From Hirsutella rhossiliensis (taxonomy: Eukaryota > Ascomycota > Sordariomycetes > Hypocreales > Ophiocordycipitaceae), in contig NW_025408680.1 in the NCBI RefSeq assembly GCF_020360975.1, positions 1,612,001-1,676,000 of the forward strand: 64,000 bases of DNA. The letters run 5' to 3'. Positions 1 through 11,640 of this stretch are shown here, in pieces (within the stretch, counting starts at the first letter, position 1; each line of letters begins with the position of its first letter). The notes under the pieces were generated by a model. That model was not told where the DNA came from and did not search any database. It saw nothing but the letters and a program-made list of their open reading frames with translations. The position numbers and the translations under genes are program-made.

Positions 1-165
1 TACCGCCCCGCCCCACGCAAAACCATGTCGTTTTCCAAGGCCCGGCCCTGCGGGGCTGGCGTTTTCTTAGTCGGATTACCGCCATCGGACGGCAAAATCG
101 AAGGTCCACGCCCGCGGGGCCCTGCGCGAGCCCTTCGATTTCGGTCTCGCTCCCGCGCGTTGCGC

Positions 166-204
166 TCCCCCCCCCCCCCCCCCCCCCCCTCCCCCCCCTC
201 CTCC
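166..204. repeat. C-rich homopolymer tract
   Basis: A run of about 23 consecutive C residues is followed by further C-rich sequence just upstream of the Crypton start codon. The true length is uncertain because such tracts are prone to sequencing slippage. Confidence 0.9.
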
Positions 205-237
205 ATTGCCACCGTCGCGACGGCGACCGCCTGCACC

Positions 238-2524
238 ATGTCAAACGCGATAGAGGATCCCCGGGTCAGGGCGGCCATTGAGCACTACCTGTTAGATCTG
301 GAGAACACCCAGCCGAAGAATACGAAGCGAAATTATCGTCCCAAGCAGGAAGAATGGAAGGCAAGCCCGCATGCGCGCCCTGCAATCTTCATGTAGATCC
401 ATGCATTGACCGCCTCACAGGAGTGGTGTCAAGCCAACTGGCCTGCGATCCCGGACGTTTGGCCGGCCTCGGTACCACAGGGCCAACAGCTACCCGGAGA
501 CCTGGTCGATGAAGGAAAGCTCTTGCTCTTCATGAAGGAGGTAGTGGCATCACGTCCTCCAAAGAAAGGAAAGAGGGTCGCCGATGAAAGAAAACGACAC
601 CTCGAGGATCAGGGGAGTTGGAACTCTCAGAGATGTGTATGCGCCGGCGCAGATACCCGACCACACCAACGTGGCATGGCCCGAGAGGAAAGAGATCGCC
701 TGCGCCCTGAGGACGCAGGTGGACTTTCTGCTCGGGAACCACATGCTGCTGCGGTCCGGCAACCGCCTGCCGATGGAGTTGGCAGACTGCTTTCCCCTGG
801 ACTTACCCAACGAGGGCTGCAAGGCCCAGGGGTATACCACGAAGGCGCTGGTTGTCGTGATGAACTGTGGGAAGACCAACCAGCACGGCCGCATGGAGTA
901 TGGATCTGCTTTGCGGCATCGAGATCCGCGGTCTTGTCTCATCGGCGCCCTCGCGTTCTGGCTTTTCTGGCGCTGGCAGGTAGAAAAGGCGGAAAGGTTT
1001 CCGTCTTCCAAAGAAGCGAAGACTGGTATGAAACGAAGGTGCTCCGCCGATCGGCGAAAGAGCCTCAAGGTAAGCGTGATGGCATTCACCGGAATCCCAT
1101 AACTCAGAGGTGCATCGACCCTTTCACTCACCGAATATACAGCTCCGTTGTCGGGCCAGACTGCCCGAGAATGGACGTCCAGGTTCTACAAGAAGGCCGG
1201 CATCAAGGTCTCCAAGGTCAGCCACGCGCCTAGAGTGGCCGCGACGCAAAACGCCGACATGGCCGGAGTGGATGAAGGCCAGGCATGTCATCTGCCCTAG
1301 GCAAGCCGCCAACCCCCTGGCCTGGGCTGACCCGAACTATACAGATCCGCCGAGCCGGTCGTTGGAATAACGGAGACCAAATGACCGGCTGCTATCTGAC
1401 TTCCCTGCCTTTCGAATTCATGAGGGCCGTGGCCGACTTTGACCCTGAATGGTCGGGGTCTTATTTCGTGCCCGGGCCACCGTAAGGCCGCCTGTGGTGC
1501 TACTCGTGCAGGTCTGGCCTCAACTCGACAAATGGAAAGAGGCCCACAGTAGCCCTTTCTCAGATCTGGGGGTGGAGCAGAACATGGCCGCCGGCGCCTT
1601 CTTGGAACTCCTGGAGTGGCTTCGAGAGGTGCTCCTGCAGGACGCTGTCTTCCTTCGCGAGTCCTACCCCGACCATCCTATCTTCCAGGATCCGGTCTTC
1701 TCTTGCCCCGAGTTTGAAGCGTTCGCCAGCAAAGTTCAAGACACATGCACACGGGACCACGAAGACAGCCATACCACGGTCATTCAAAAAGCGATGCCGG
1801 TGGTTGCGGAGAAGCTGCGCACAGTACTGACTCAACAGGTCGCAGCCGAGCAGTTAGCTGAGCGAAGACATCTAGACCTTTTGGGGGCTTCTTACGAACT
1901 ATGCACAAAGTTGGATGAGTTTGCGCAGGCGACCTACACCGTCACCTTCAGCCCCGGCCAAGGTGCTGCAGGTCAACATGCGGAGATCGCGGGAGCTCAT
2001 CAACAGAGGCGCCGCGCTCCACGAGAGACGGTCCTCAGGTCCGAGATAGGCCCTTCGCAAGCGGGCGGTCCGACATACGCTCCGCTCTCTCTAGAGCAGC
2101 AGCAGGGAATGGTGCAAGCGGGCCAGGCAAGCCCCCAGGGAAGAGCGCATGGCGAGCCGCCTGGGCCGCGCGAACCTCCGAGCTTCAAGCTCCCCGTTCT
2201 GTCAAATCTGTACAGGAGCTGCTGCGTCTCTGGCGGCAGGGCTGGGGCGAAATGCCTTCTGTGGATTCTCTTGAGCGAGACTGGGGTGCTCGATGGCGGC
2301 CATCTGCAGAGAAGAATTACCTTTCCACGCGCAAGATCATCGTCGATGAGGTTCGGAGGCGGGCCCAGTCGGACGGCTTAACTGAAGATATCGTGGCGAG
2401 GCAAATGGACGAAGAACGTGGTGGACCCAGCTCTTTGGATAAGTTGTTCAAGGCCATCCGAAAGGACAGGCAAGGCGAAAAAGGGACACAAACGTGCGTC
2501 GGGGCAATTCAACGTCGGTGGTAG
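238..2524 (+). pseudogene. Crypton-type tyrosine recombinase, frameshifted
   Basis: This is the remains of a fungal Crypton transposase, which is a tyrosine recombinase with an Ndc10-like DNA-binding region. The ATG at 238 begins MSNAIEDPRVRAAIEHYLLD. Recognisable pieces then move between all three frames. The first runs to 396. The next lies at 406-590 and contains DLVDEGKLLLFMKEVV. The Ndc10-like part at 584-1102 contains GKTNQHGRMEYG and LRHRDPRSC. The catalytic end at about 1150-1485 shows HAPR, RRAGRWNNGDQ and the likely nucleophile tyrosine in TGCYLTSLP. The stretch 1449-2381 continues the same protein, and 2252-2524 carries a GCR1_C-like domain (DWGARWRPSAEKNYL). At least five frame breaks make it non-functional. 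It is not a DUF3435 Starship captain, because the Ndc10/GCR1 architecture is different. No terminal direct repeats were identified. Confidence 0.8.
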
Positions 2525-3640
2525 CGAAAAGTCGATGGCGCAGTGATTTTGAACACCCGTCTGATAGAATGACGAGGACCTTGGCGGCGAAAGTGCCCCC
2601 AGGCCGTCAGGGGCTGCGTCGCTACAGTCAGCGGTAGTGGCCTGTAGACAGGGTATGCATCCGCTAAGCGCCGCTGTAGCTCCAGTGCGTCAAGGCTAGA
2701 AAATGCTTCAAATCACCGCAACCTCGCAACCGACAGGATGTAGGACCTTAGACAGGGTGCATTCTGATCGCACAAACGCAGGCTATCCAGTCGAACTGGT
2801 TTTCTCGTCGTCGGTCCCGGCTTTCGCGCTTTATGGCGCTCCGAAGATGACATCAACCCGGCAGAGGTGATGTCAAGGGCAAGCGGGTAATCGGCGGTAA
2901 TCTGCGGGGTAATCCGCTGACCGCCCACCAAAGCCGGACCTGTGACATCCACTTGATCTCACGGGCGGTAGTCAAAGGTGTGCACATTGTATATATATCG
3001 GAAAATAGGTCGGGCCGGGCGTATTGATATATTTGAACGACTCCAAGGAACGCAGCTTCCAGCGTGGGCGGCAGCCGCGGCGGCCACGGCGTTGGGAACG
3101 CGCCGCGCCAAATTTTGGTGGGGCTCTCTTCCAAATGGGGTTTAAGTCGGAGTGCATGTTTGAAAATCAGGAGTGCATGTTTGATTACTCGTAGTCAAGG
3201 CGCGATGGCTTTTAACCCATGCTTAGCGCGATAATCCCTGCAATATGGCTGTCCGAACCTGTCTGTCCGGAGCCATCCCGCTCCGGACCCCTCAGTGGAC
3301 TAGGAAGAAGAAACAACAGTCTGCAGACTTCCCTTCTTACCTGGTTTCAAGCTGTATTACCTAGAGAGACCTAGAGACGTCAACTCGTTCGGACCTTCTT
3401 CTCGACACATTGTGAGCTCTATGTGCCAGCCGGTGATAGGTTGACTACTGGCCTCTTTACCGTATTACTGCTTTGACTGGCAGTTGGACTCCCAGAAGAT
3501 CAACGCGCGGTCCCGCTGCAAGTCCGCAGTACATTTTAAATGCCGACTCGAAGTACTCAAATGACTAGGGGGGAAATCGCCTAGACCAGAAAGAGATGGA
3601 CAGGGGGTTTTGCAACAGTCCCCCCTATCGCCCACCGTAG
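2525..3640. other. Intergenic, no gene recognised
   Basis: Only short, unconvincing ORFs are present. The sequence includes AT-rich patches (for example TATATATAT near 2990). I recognise no transposon domain or RNA gene here. Confidence 0.6.
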
Positions 3641-3702
3641 TGGGGCCCACCCCGGCCCAGACCGCCAAGACCGTCTCAATTTCTTGAGTTTCTACGGTAA
3701 TG
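3641..3702. repeat. Orphan right end of a TACCGTA-type MITE
   Basis: The stretch ends in TGAGTTTCTACGGTA, preceded by CCGCCAAGACCG. These are the right-terminal motifs of the complete MITE at 32191-32596. No matching left end lies nearby, so this is a truncated copy. Its terminal sequence is closest to the orphan left end at 15774 (both have the CAAGAAATTGAG variant). Confidence 0.6.
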
Positions 3703-4556
3703 CGGGTGTGCGTTGTCCATGTCTCACTAGACTCGGAGACAAACCAGATGGCAAACCATCATTGGCCAGTGGATACCCACACTGCGGTTGTGCGGCCCCA
3801 CAACGCCGCGCGATAGGGCAAGCGGTGAGGAAACATCCGATTTCAGTGGGCACCCTAGTCCTTCCTAACATGTGGGGTAGGACACACGGCCCCATGTGGT
3901 AGCACGTCGTCCGACACGCCATCGTGTGTCCCTTCCCAACCAGCTCTGTTCCTTTTATCTTCAAGCCTCGGAGATATGGGCAAGCCTACCTACCTCCTTT
4001 TTCAGCCCGAAGGGCGTTTATATCTAAACACTGGAAGTATTTATTCGGTACAAACATTTCAGATTCATGGAACAAATCCTCACCATGTTTCAATACGCGA
4101 TATCTTTGACCAGATGAGAACTTTTTCTACTCATTGCGGTCATAACTCTGTGTGCAGGCTCGTTGCGCAATTATATCCCCTGAGCATCACACACTTGCGA
4201 TGCTCTACCCCAATCAGGAATTCGTTTCATTGAAACGCCCACATTGCCTCAGCCGCTCGAACCCCCAGGGGGAGGGAGGAAGCTGACCTGTACACGCTGC
4301 GGGGGCGCTAATAATACAACGTGGACGAATGGTAGCTGTCGTAAGCCGAAAGCCGATAGCGCCACCGACAGGGAGCACCTAGCCAACAGCTTCATTCCTC
4401 AACGGTCGGAGCAAGTCGCTCAATGACGGCATATTGATCCAAGATCCAGGGTACGTGTCCAGTGATGTGCCGGAGCCGACTGATCAAGCTTCGTTGAGGC
4501 TGTCGAACTATACTCTGCTTTTGTTACGCTTGTCAAAACTCCATTGAAACGTTCGA
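3703..4556. other. Intergenic upstream of P450 A
   Basis: No gene is recognised. Several short ORFs lack any family signature. The last few hundred bases should contain the promoter of the P450 gene starting at 4557, but no clear TATA element can be defended. Confidence 0.5.
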
Positions 4557-6385
4557 ATGACCAGCATGAACAATAATACTACAACCATGACTTGGCCTTT
4601 ATTATTCACTTTTGAGTTGGATCACATCCAACAAAACGGAATTAATGTGCAGACTGCTATTGCTTTGGGAGTGGTGTCATTGTTCTTGGCGTCCATGTCT
4701 TTGACACTGCTTAAAGCTGAAGTCAAAGTTCCGTTCGCCGGATATCGAAGCTATTGGGAGCCTACTTGGCTGGTCCGTCTCCGATTTGTGCGAGACGGGC
4801 CTTCCATTATTCGTCAGGGTTATCATCAGGTCAGTGATTCATGAGGGTGACAGAATAACCAATTGCGTGGGAAGCTTAAGTGTTGATGGTCTAACGTTAA
4901 TGCTTCAATCAAGTTCAAGGATTCCCTGTTTCAAGTTCGGCGCATTGGGGCCGACATCGTCATCCTCACACCCAAATATGTTGATGAGATTCGTGCCCTT
5001 TCACAGGATAAAGTACGCTCTGTTGAGCCTTTCATCCATGACTTTGTCGGTGACTATACTCGCGGCACGGTTTTTCTGGAGAGCGATCTACAAAACCGAG
5101 TGATCCAGCAAAGACTGACCCCAAACCTGGGCCTTCTCACTTCCATCATGAAGACTGAACTAGACCTTGCTCTGAAGAAAGAAATTCCCGAATGTAAAGG
5201 TAAGACCCATCGGCCATAACTCTTTAGGGCCATTGTCTTAGGTTGTATTCCCACAGACCGATGGTGTCAGGTTGATATAAACCACCTCCTGGCGCGGACT
5301 GTTGCCCACATTTCTTCCAGGGTGTTTCTTGGCCCGGAAGAGTGTCGGAACGAAGAATGGCATACAGCAACGGCCGAGTACAGCAAGAATCTTTTCATCA
5401 CTGGCATGGCTCTACGGATGCTCCCGCGCTGGCTCCGACCAGTTGTCGCTCCCCTAATGCCTTCCTACAGGGCGCTGCTCACAAACGTTGCAACTTCTCG
5501 AAAAATCATCGGCGGCATTTTGAATTCACGTCAGGCTTCTAAGAAGGAGCTGGGGCCGAACTATGCGAAGCCTACGGATATCTTGCAGTGGATGATGGAC
5601 GAAGCGACTGGCCGAGAGCGATCTCTCGACAACTTGGCCCAGCGGATGCTCATCCTGAGTTTGACTTCAATACATACAACGGCCTTGACGATGACGCAAG
5701 CGCTGTATGATCTATGTGCACACCCAGAATATTTCGAGCCGCTTAGAACAGAAGCCGCCAACGCATTGTTGGACGTCGGCCGATGGGACAAAACTCTCCT
5801 CAGTCGACTCTATAAGTTGGACAGCCTTTTAAAGGAGTCGCAGCGATTCAGTCCCGTGTTTCTCTGTAAGTAAGGTGTTTGCATTAAGAATACGGCCAAG
5901 AGATAGCTGACATGTTCACAGTGACTTTTAACCGCATCTTTCATAATCCAATGACACTCTCTGACGGCACCTTTCTTCCGCCTGGGACTCGCGTCGCAGT
6001 GCCTTCGAATGCCATTCTGCAGGATCCTGGTCTCGTCCCGGGGCCCGCCGTGCCCTCCAAATTTGACCCTTTCAGATACTCTAAACTGCGCGAGGATCCG
6101 GCTCAAGGGGAGAAAGCACAGCGATTCATGTTCACCATGACCAACTCTAGCAACATGGCCTTCGGATACGGGAGATACGCGTGTCCCGGCCGGTTCTATG
6201 CTGCCAACGAAATGAAGTTGATTCTATCTCACCTGCTTCTACGGTACGAATTTAATTTTCCCGCTGGTGCAAAGAGGCCCGCCAATTTTACGATTGACAG
6301 CGATATGTTTCCCGATCCTGCAGCTCGTCTCTTGATTAGGGAGCGGAAGTCTCTGGATCCTTTCCTATGGAAGCTTACAGGATGA
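4557..6385 (+). CDS. Cytochrome P450 monooxygenase (P450 A), 4 exons
   Basis: This is a membrane-anchored haem-thiolate monooxygenase, probably in the ER and using a P450 reductase. Proposed exons are 4557-4829, 4914-5199, 5257-5865 and 5922-6385, giving about 543 residues, normal for fungal class II P450s. The introns (84, 57 and 56 bp) start GTCAGT, GTAAGA and GTAAGT and end AAG or CAG, and all keep the frame; CTAAC and CTGAC branch-like sites are visible in the first and third. An N-terminal hydrophobic segment (ALGVVSLFLASMSLTLL) acts as anchor. Helix I reads LTSIHTTALT, the ExxR motif is ESQR, and the haem loop is FGYGRYACPGRF with the cysteine ligand. The haem and helix I variants resemble ent-kaurene-oxidase-like and meroterpenoid P450s, but the substrate is unknown. 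No lesion is visible. An alternative start is the Met at 4566. Confidence 0.93.
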
Positions 6386-6629
6386 AGCTGAGCCTGGAGC
6401 AACGCACAACTCGGCCATTCTTTTAGGCAGTTTGTCGCATCGAGCGGACCCTGTTTGGAAGGAGGATACTTGGTTCCCGTTTGTTGCACTGTCACACTGG
6501 CACATCAGTATCTAAGATACCTGGGTTGCCGCCGAATACGCCGTCACAGGAGTAAGCAAAAGCTGTAAATTTGTTGCTACGAGAGCGCTTGGGGAGCGGA
6601 TTACGTTATGTGACGTCTCGTACGGGAAA

Positions 6630-6835
6630 GGTACGGGTAAACCCTTTAAACCAATCAGAGGCGTCATTCACGGTGTGAATAATTTCTACCGCGGACAGTA
6701 TACATGGGCTCTAACCAATCACAACGTTGCTCACGGGTAAAGCTAGGGTAAACCTGACCAATCACCTAGACGTATTCGAAGTGGGCTCCAATCAAAACGC
6801 AACTGTTAGCAAAGTGGGCCGCACTTTTTGCTCAG
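6630..6835. repeat. CCAAT-containing subterminal repeats, left end
   Basis: CCAATCA motifs at about 6653, 6714, 6755 and 6790 are each followed by similar bases (AGAGGCG, CAACG, AAAACGC). The array recurs in the two small derivatives, and further CCAAT motifs lie near the right end (11107, 11217, 11264). They may be binding sites for the element's own protein or CCAAT-box promoter sites. Confidence 0.55.
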
Positions 6836-7099
6836 TAAGGACAGGTAAGGCAACCCCGCACGGGTTGCGCAATAAGCCTTTCGGAACGAAGATTACGACC
6901 GGAGGGGAAGAGAAAAGAGCAAACATAAGAGAGGCAGAAGGAATAGATAAGGGACGAGAAGCCATTGGTAGGACCTACATCTAGGGAATAGCCGAGGCCA
7001 TATCGGCCGCGGGGTAGTGCAGCAGGCGTCAGTCAGTAGGGACCATAGACAGCTAGCGCGCGCATAATAGTAGGTAAGTAGCATACGTAAGGACATGCC

Positions 7100-8430
7100 A
7101 AGTCGGGAGGTAGAGGGAATATGGATATGTGATTAAGAAGCACATGTTATGCGCCGCGCGGAGCATGGCGAAGAGAGGGGGCTATACGTCAGCGGCATAT
7201 ATATGAAGAATGTTTGCCTAAGGAGGTAGTAGCATAGTAAGTAGGTAAGGCCAAGAGAGCAGACGCAATAGAGGGAGCAGCACCCATTACGATGAAGCCA
7301 GCCAGCATCGAATGGCAGCACGGGGCGAGAGCGGCGTAGGCCCAGCACGGGAGGCAGCCAGAGGACCATACACAGCAATGAGGTTCAGGCCGATCTCGGC
7401 GGCGCCGGTGCCCGGTACGGAGGGCCGGCAGGGGCGCATGAGAGGGCGTCAGGGCTGGTGCTGCCGAAGCGAAGGCGGCGGGCGGCCGGCCGGCGAGGAA
7501 TCCAGGAGGACCGGCGCGGGGAGGCAGGCACGACCAGGGCCACGGCGGAAGGACGCCCCAGGCACAAGCGACCAGGGGCGATGGAAGGAAGACGGCGCCG
7601 TCGACACCGGAGACGAGGCGGGAGGCGAAACGTAGAGAAGCCGGCGAAGGCGAGGTGGTTTCCTTCTCACGCCGCCAAGCTCCGGCCGAAGCGCCGCGGC
7701 CCGGCGGGAAGGAGGCCGGGGCGGCCAAGGCAGCAGATCGACATAAGCCAGCAGCCGCTATTCCGGGATATCCAGCCGCGGCCGACATCGGGGCGGCTCT
7801 GGCGACACAGCCGTGGAGCGCGGCGGGCCAGCCCAGGTCCGGCGGCACGTCAAAGACGGCCTCAGAGGATACAGCCCCGGCCGGGGAGGGGGCCAGGGGG
7901 TGCCATCGGGGACGCCGCCGAGGGCGCACAGCCCAGTGCAGAAATGAAAAGCCAACTCGCCGGTATAGTTCCCAAGCAGGCCCCCAGGGTCGGTCGACGG
8001 ACAGAGGTGGTTAACGTGATGTAGATGAGACGACGATGGGCCCGCCGCCCCCTCGACAGAGACAGAAGAGAAAGCGCAGCCCGGTCGGCAAAGAAATCGA
8101 GGCAAGACATGGCGGCCGCGCGTCAAGCATGGCCGGGCCGTCCCTAGGCCCCACGGCAAGTCAACAGGCGCCTCGGGATATCCTGCCTCGGCCAGTAGCC
8201 GCGATAGAGAGCGCCACAGGGGACATGGCTAAGGCCGCAGAGCCTGGCGAAGCAATAGAAGGCCGACGCGCAGGTAGGGATCCTAAACGGGGCCAAGGGG
8301 TGTGCATAGAGACGTCTAATAGGGTATAGATGGGATGACGAGAGGCCCGCCACGTCGAGAGAGACAGAAGAGGAAGGGTGTAACGACGAGACAGAACTAA
8401 CAACGGGTGCACGTGCCCGTGCACGGACCA
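7100..8430. other. GC-rich non-coding interior of the helicase element with divergent duplication
   Basis: No protein family is recognised. The long ORFs here are GC-rich, arginine- and proline-biased and present in several frames, which is typical of shadows. Two related segments (around 8018-8072 and 8322-8373) share GTAGATG or TATAGATG followed by GACAGAAGAG, indicating an old direct duplication. Confidence 0.5.
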
Positions 8431-8437
8431 CAGGCTG

Positions 8438-8445
8438 TATATAAA
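8438..8445 (+). promoter_or_regulatory. Candidate TATA box of the helicase gene
   Basis: TATATAAA is followed by a CT-rich tract (CTTCTCTTCTTTCTTTCTCT) about 20 bases downstream, a common arrangement at fungal promoters. It lies about 190 bases before the ATG at 8632. Confidence 0.45.
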
Positions 8446-8631
8446 TCTCTGCCTACGGGGCTTCTCTTCTTTCTTTCTCTTGGACCCCTTAAGCTAGAAA
8501 CTTCGTCCATAGAGCCAATACAAGGATAGCCGTCAAGGCTTAGTTCTGGCCGTGACAAAGGGCAGTGCCGCCAGCGGACAGACCGAGGCAAAACGGAGCC
8601 GCGGCGACCAGAGAGGCCAAGGCCAAGGGAG

Positions 8632-10837
8632 ATGCAGGCCGAAGACCTGGCGGACGTGCTGCGGGGCCTCGAAGAGGAGTTCGAGGCGGGCGAGAGGCTG
8701 GCCGAGGAGCGGCGTGGTGCGCGCCGGTGCCGCGCGAAAGGGAGGTCAGGACGGTACGGAGGTTCTACCGGGCGTTCCACAACACCAGCGCGCTACCGAC
8801 CGCAACATGCAGTCTCTGCTACCGCAAGCGGGCCCGGGAGGAGCTAAGGGAGATGGCGTGGGGCGAGTAAACCTACCGGGCTCGGCGCTCTCGGGGCGGC
8901 GCTGCCGCGGCAGGAGGAGGTGCGGGCTATTAAGTCGCAGCAGAGGAGCGCCGCGCGGGAGCGGGAGCGGGCCATACAGGGCATCCAGGGCTCCCAAGGC
9001 GGCGGGGCGGCGGCAGGAGTCGGGGCGGACCGCGGCGCGGCCCTCCGCGGGGTCATGGGGGGATTCGGCGAGGATGACATGGACGTGACGGCGGCCGACG
9101 GCGACCCAGACGTAGGCACGGCGGCGGGGATGCGCGTGCGGCTCGGCCCGTCGAGCTCGTTCCTCGCCGCCGGCCGGGAGCTGGCCAAGGCTGACGCTGA
9201 ACGAGAAGCAGTCGATCGCCCTCCTCATCGTCTGCCGGCAGCTCGACCAGGTCCGGCAGGCCAATGAGGCAGGCGGCGACGGAGACGGGGAAGGTCAGCT
9301 CTGCCTGTTCATCGGCGGCGAGGGCGGCACCGGCAAGTCGCGCGTCATCGAGGCGCTCGTCGAGCTGCTCGCCCGGAGGGAGCTGTCGAGCCGGATGCTA
9401 GTCACAGCGACGTCGGGCACGGCGGCAGCGCGGATCAACGGCATCACCCTCCACTCGGCCTGCGGCCTCGCCGTCGGCCAGGGCGGCCAGGCGGGAGGGG
9501 CGACCAAGGGGGTGGACGGCGTGCGGCTGCCGGGCGCGGGCGAGCGCTTCGTCGACGGCCGGTCGCGCATGGACTGGCGGGAGAAGGAGGTGCTGGTGGT
9601 CGACGAGGTCAGCATGCTCGGGGCGCGCACGCTATACGCCGCCAACGAGCAGCTCTGCCGGCTGCGGGGGGTCGGCGCGGGACTTCGGCGGCATCCCGGT
9701 GGTGATCTTCTGCGGCGACTTCCACCAGTTCCGGCCGGTGCAGGAGCGGTCGATCCTGCTGCCGAGCGCGGCGGTGTCGTGGGACGAGGACAGGGCCTTC
9801 ACGGCCGAGCAGCGGCGGCAGCACGACAAGGCGCACGCGCTCTGGCGGCGGTTCACGACGGTCACCATGCTCGACGAGCAGATGCGGGCCGCCGGCGACC
9901 CCGAGCTGCGGCGCCTGCTCGGGCGGATCCGGCGGGGCGAGCAGGACCGGTCGGACCTCGAGCTGCTCAACTCGAGGTGCCACCGGCCCGGCAGGCGGAT
10001 CCCGTGGGAGACAGGCGTGACGGTGGTCACGCCGCTCAACCGGAACCGCTGGAACCTCAACCTCGAGGCGGCGCTCGCGTTCCGGGCGCGGCAGCGGACG
10101 GCGGCGCGCGTCTTCCTCTCCGAGCACAAGTGGAAGGACGGCACGCCGACGGAGGAGGAGGCGGTGCTGATGCTCGGCCAGGGCGACGACAGCGCGACGC
10201 CGGTGCCGGCCGTCTTCGTCTTCGTGCCGGGCATGCCGGTCGTCGTGAACCAGAACACGCACCAGGGGCTGAAGGTGGTGAACGGCGCCGGGAACACGGC
10301 GGTGGCGGTGATACCCGACCGGGCCTTCCCGGCCACCGCGTCTCGGCGGAGCTGACGGTGCACTTCGGGCCGCCGGCGGGCATCGTGCTGGCGTCGGAGA
10401 CGACCAGGGACCTCCACTTCGTCGGGATGCCGTCCGGGACGATCCTGCTGACGCCCATCACCGTCAAGATCACGGCGCAGCGGAAGCGGCCCTGGCAGCG
10501 CAACGACGTCGGCCGGCGCGGCCTGCCGTGCGCCGCGGCCTTCGCCTGCACCGACTACAAGGTGCAGGGCGGGACGATCGAGCGCGTCGCGCTCGAGCTG
10601 CGGGGCGAGGACGACGACGGTCGAGGGCAGGGCGGTGGCGTCGCCGTGCGACCCGTACAGCCTCTACGTGCAGCTCTCGCGGTGCCCGACGCTCGACGGC
10701 ATCATGCTCGTATCGGAGGTGCGGGAGCGGGACCTTATAGGAACCGGGTGCCCGGGGAAATGACAGCGGCGCAGGCCCGGCTAGAGGAGCTAAGCAAGCA
10801 GACAACACAGGAAGCAGGTAGCCTACTCCGCAGCTAA
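8632..10837 (+). pseudogene. PIF1-like DNA helicase of a mobile element, frameshifted
   Basis: This is a superfamily 1B ATP-dependent helicase related to PIF1 helicases of mobile elements. A possible start is the ATG at 8632 (MQAEDLADVLRGLEEEF). A conserved N-terminal piece in another frame (FYRAFHNTSALPTATCSLCY) carries a CxxC pair. The helicase core follows: Walker A GEGGTGKS (about 9323-9346), TATSGTAAARI, Walker B-type VLVVDEVSMLG (about 9593-9625), then CGDFHQFRPV, TMLDEQMR, FVPGMPVVVNQNT and YKVQGGTIE. The C-terminal SLYVQLSRCPTLDGIML is a typical PIF1 ending. The parts lie in different frames, with breaks near 8700, 8870, 9190, 9680, 10335 and 10620, so this copy cannot make the protein. 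GC content is very high compared with neighbouring genes, suggesting a separate origin. Confidence 0.8.
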
Positions 10838-11442
10838 GGTAGGCGGGATTAGGACCATCACGATATTTATTCAGGGGAGAGGAAGACATATCTTAGCAAA
10901 CTCGCCACCAAAGCGTCTTACTTCATCATCACCGAGAAGAAGATGAGAAGAAGGATAGAAGTAGGGATAACAAGGGCAACAACAGCTAGACTAGAAAAGG
11001 CAAGCGTACACACATATACCACTGGGTAGAATAGGAAGGCATAGATCTAGACAAAGACGGGCCAATATAGAAGGGGGGGCTTTAAAGAGCGCGAAAAGAC
11101 CAAGCACAAGAGCCTCCAATCAGGAGTACGATTCAAAGGGCCCAAAACGCAGAGGGGGGGAGGCAGAAAAAGGAGGGGGAGGAAGGACGTAGGAAGGGGT
11201 AAGTTATGGCCATATGGCCAATCGGGGGCGAGAACGCCGACGAATGAAAAGAGCTCAAAAGCGCCGACCAATCAGGGGGCCGGAATGGCGGGGGGAAATT
11301 GATGGCGAATTTTTTTTTCCCCGGGGAGGAACCCTTAAGTCCTTTCGTTCCGAAAGGCATTCGTTCCGAAAGGCAAAGCTCCGCTGAATTTGCGCACTGC
11401 GTGTACTTCGTCACTTTGTAGCACAATTTACAGCTTCGCTTA

Positions 11443-11640
11443 ACAAGCCTCACCAACCTTTCTTTTGCAAGGCTTATTCACCATTCCCTCAGCCGAGGCA
11501 TATTCGGCCGTATACTCAGCCAAGGCTCATTTGGTCTTCCAGTCAACCTAGGCTAATGCAGGCAATTAACCTTCCTTTTGCCTACGCTTTTTCACAGCCA
11601 CAACCCAACAGCTGGGTTATTCATTCACTTCCACTGTTCT
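11443..11640. other. Short spacer right of the helicase element
   Basis: No gene is recognised. It contains an imperfect repetition of CAGCC(G/A)AGGC(A/T)-like words around 11500-11530. Confidence 0.4.

Larger units (their letters stand above)
6520..11442. mobile_element. PIF1-helicase element with asymmetric inverted termini
   Basis: The terminal inverted repeat begins AGCAAAAGCTGTAAATTT at 6555 and ends AATTTACAGCTTCGCT at 11440, with TA on both sides. The left end carries about 35 further bases (ACCTGGGTTGCCGCCGAATA onward) that are also present in the derivatives at 22870 and 30049. No such extension exists on the right. Inner inverted motifs CCTTTCGGAACGAAG (6878) and CTTTCGTTCCGAAAGG (11341) strengthen the symmetry. 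The only recognisable protein is a PIF1-like helicase (8632-10837). No HUH Rep domain or DDE transposase was found. Possible identities are a Helitron2/Helentron-like element that has lost Rep, or a TA-inserting DNA transposon carrying a captured helicase. It separates two convergent P450 genes. Confidence 0.65.

Noticed and set aside
238..2524. Starship captain (DUF3435 recombinase)
   Set aside because: The readable motifs match Crypton recombinases with Ndc10-like and GCR1-like regions, and no large cargo boundary was seen.
4244..4426. Small ORF with a CTRCGG motif
   Set aside because: It is only 60 codons, with no zinc-cluster spacing, no introns linking it to other exons and no family match.
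7189..7929. 246-codon minus-strand frame in the helicase element
   Set aside because: It lies in very GC-rich DNA with long frames in several phases, has arginine/proline/alanine-biased composition, and shows no recognisable domain. It is best explained as a chance frame.
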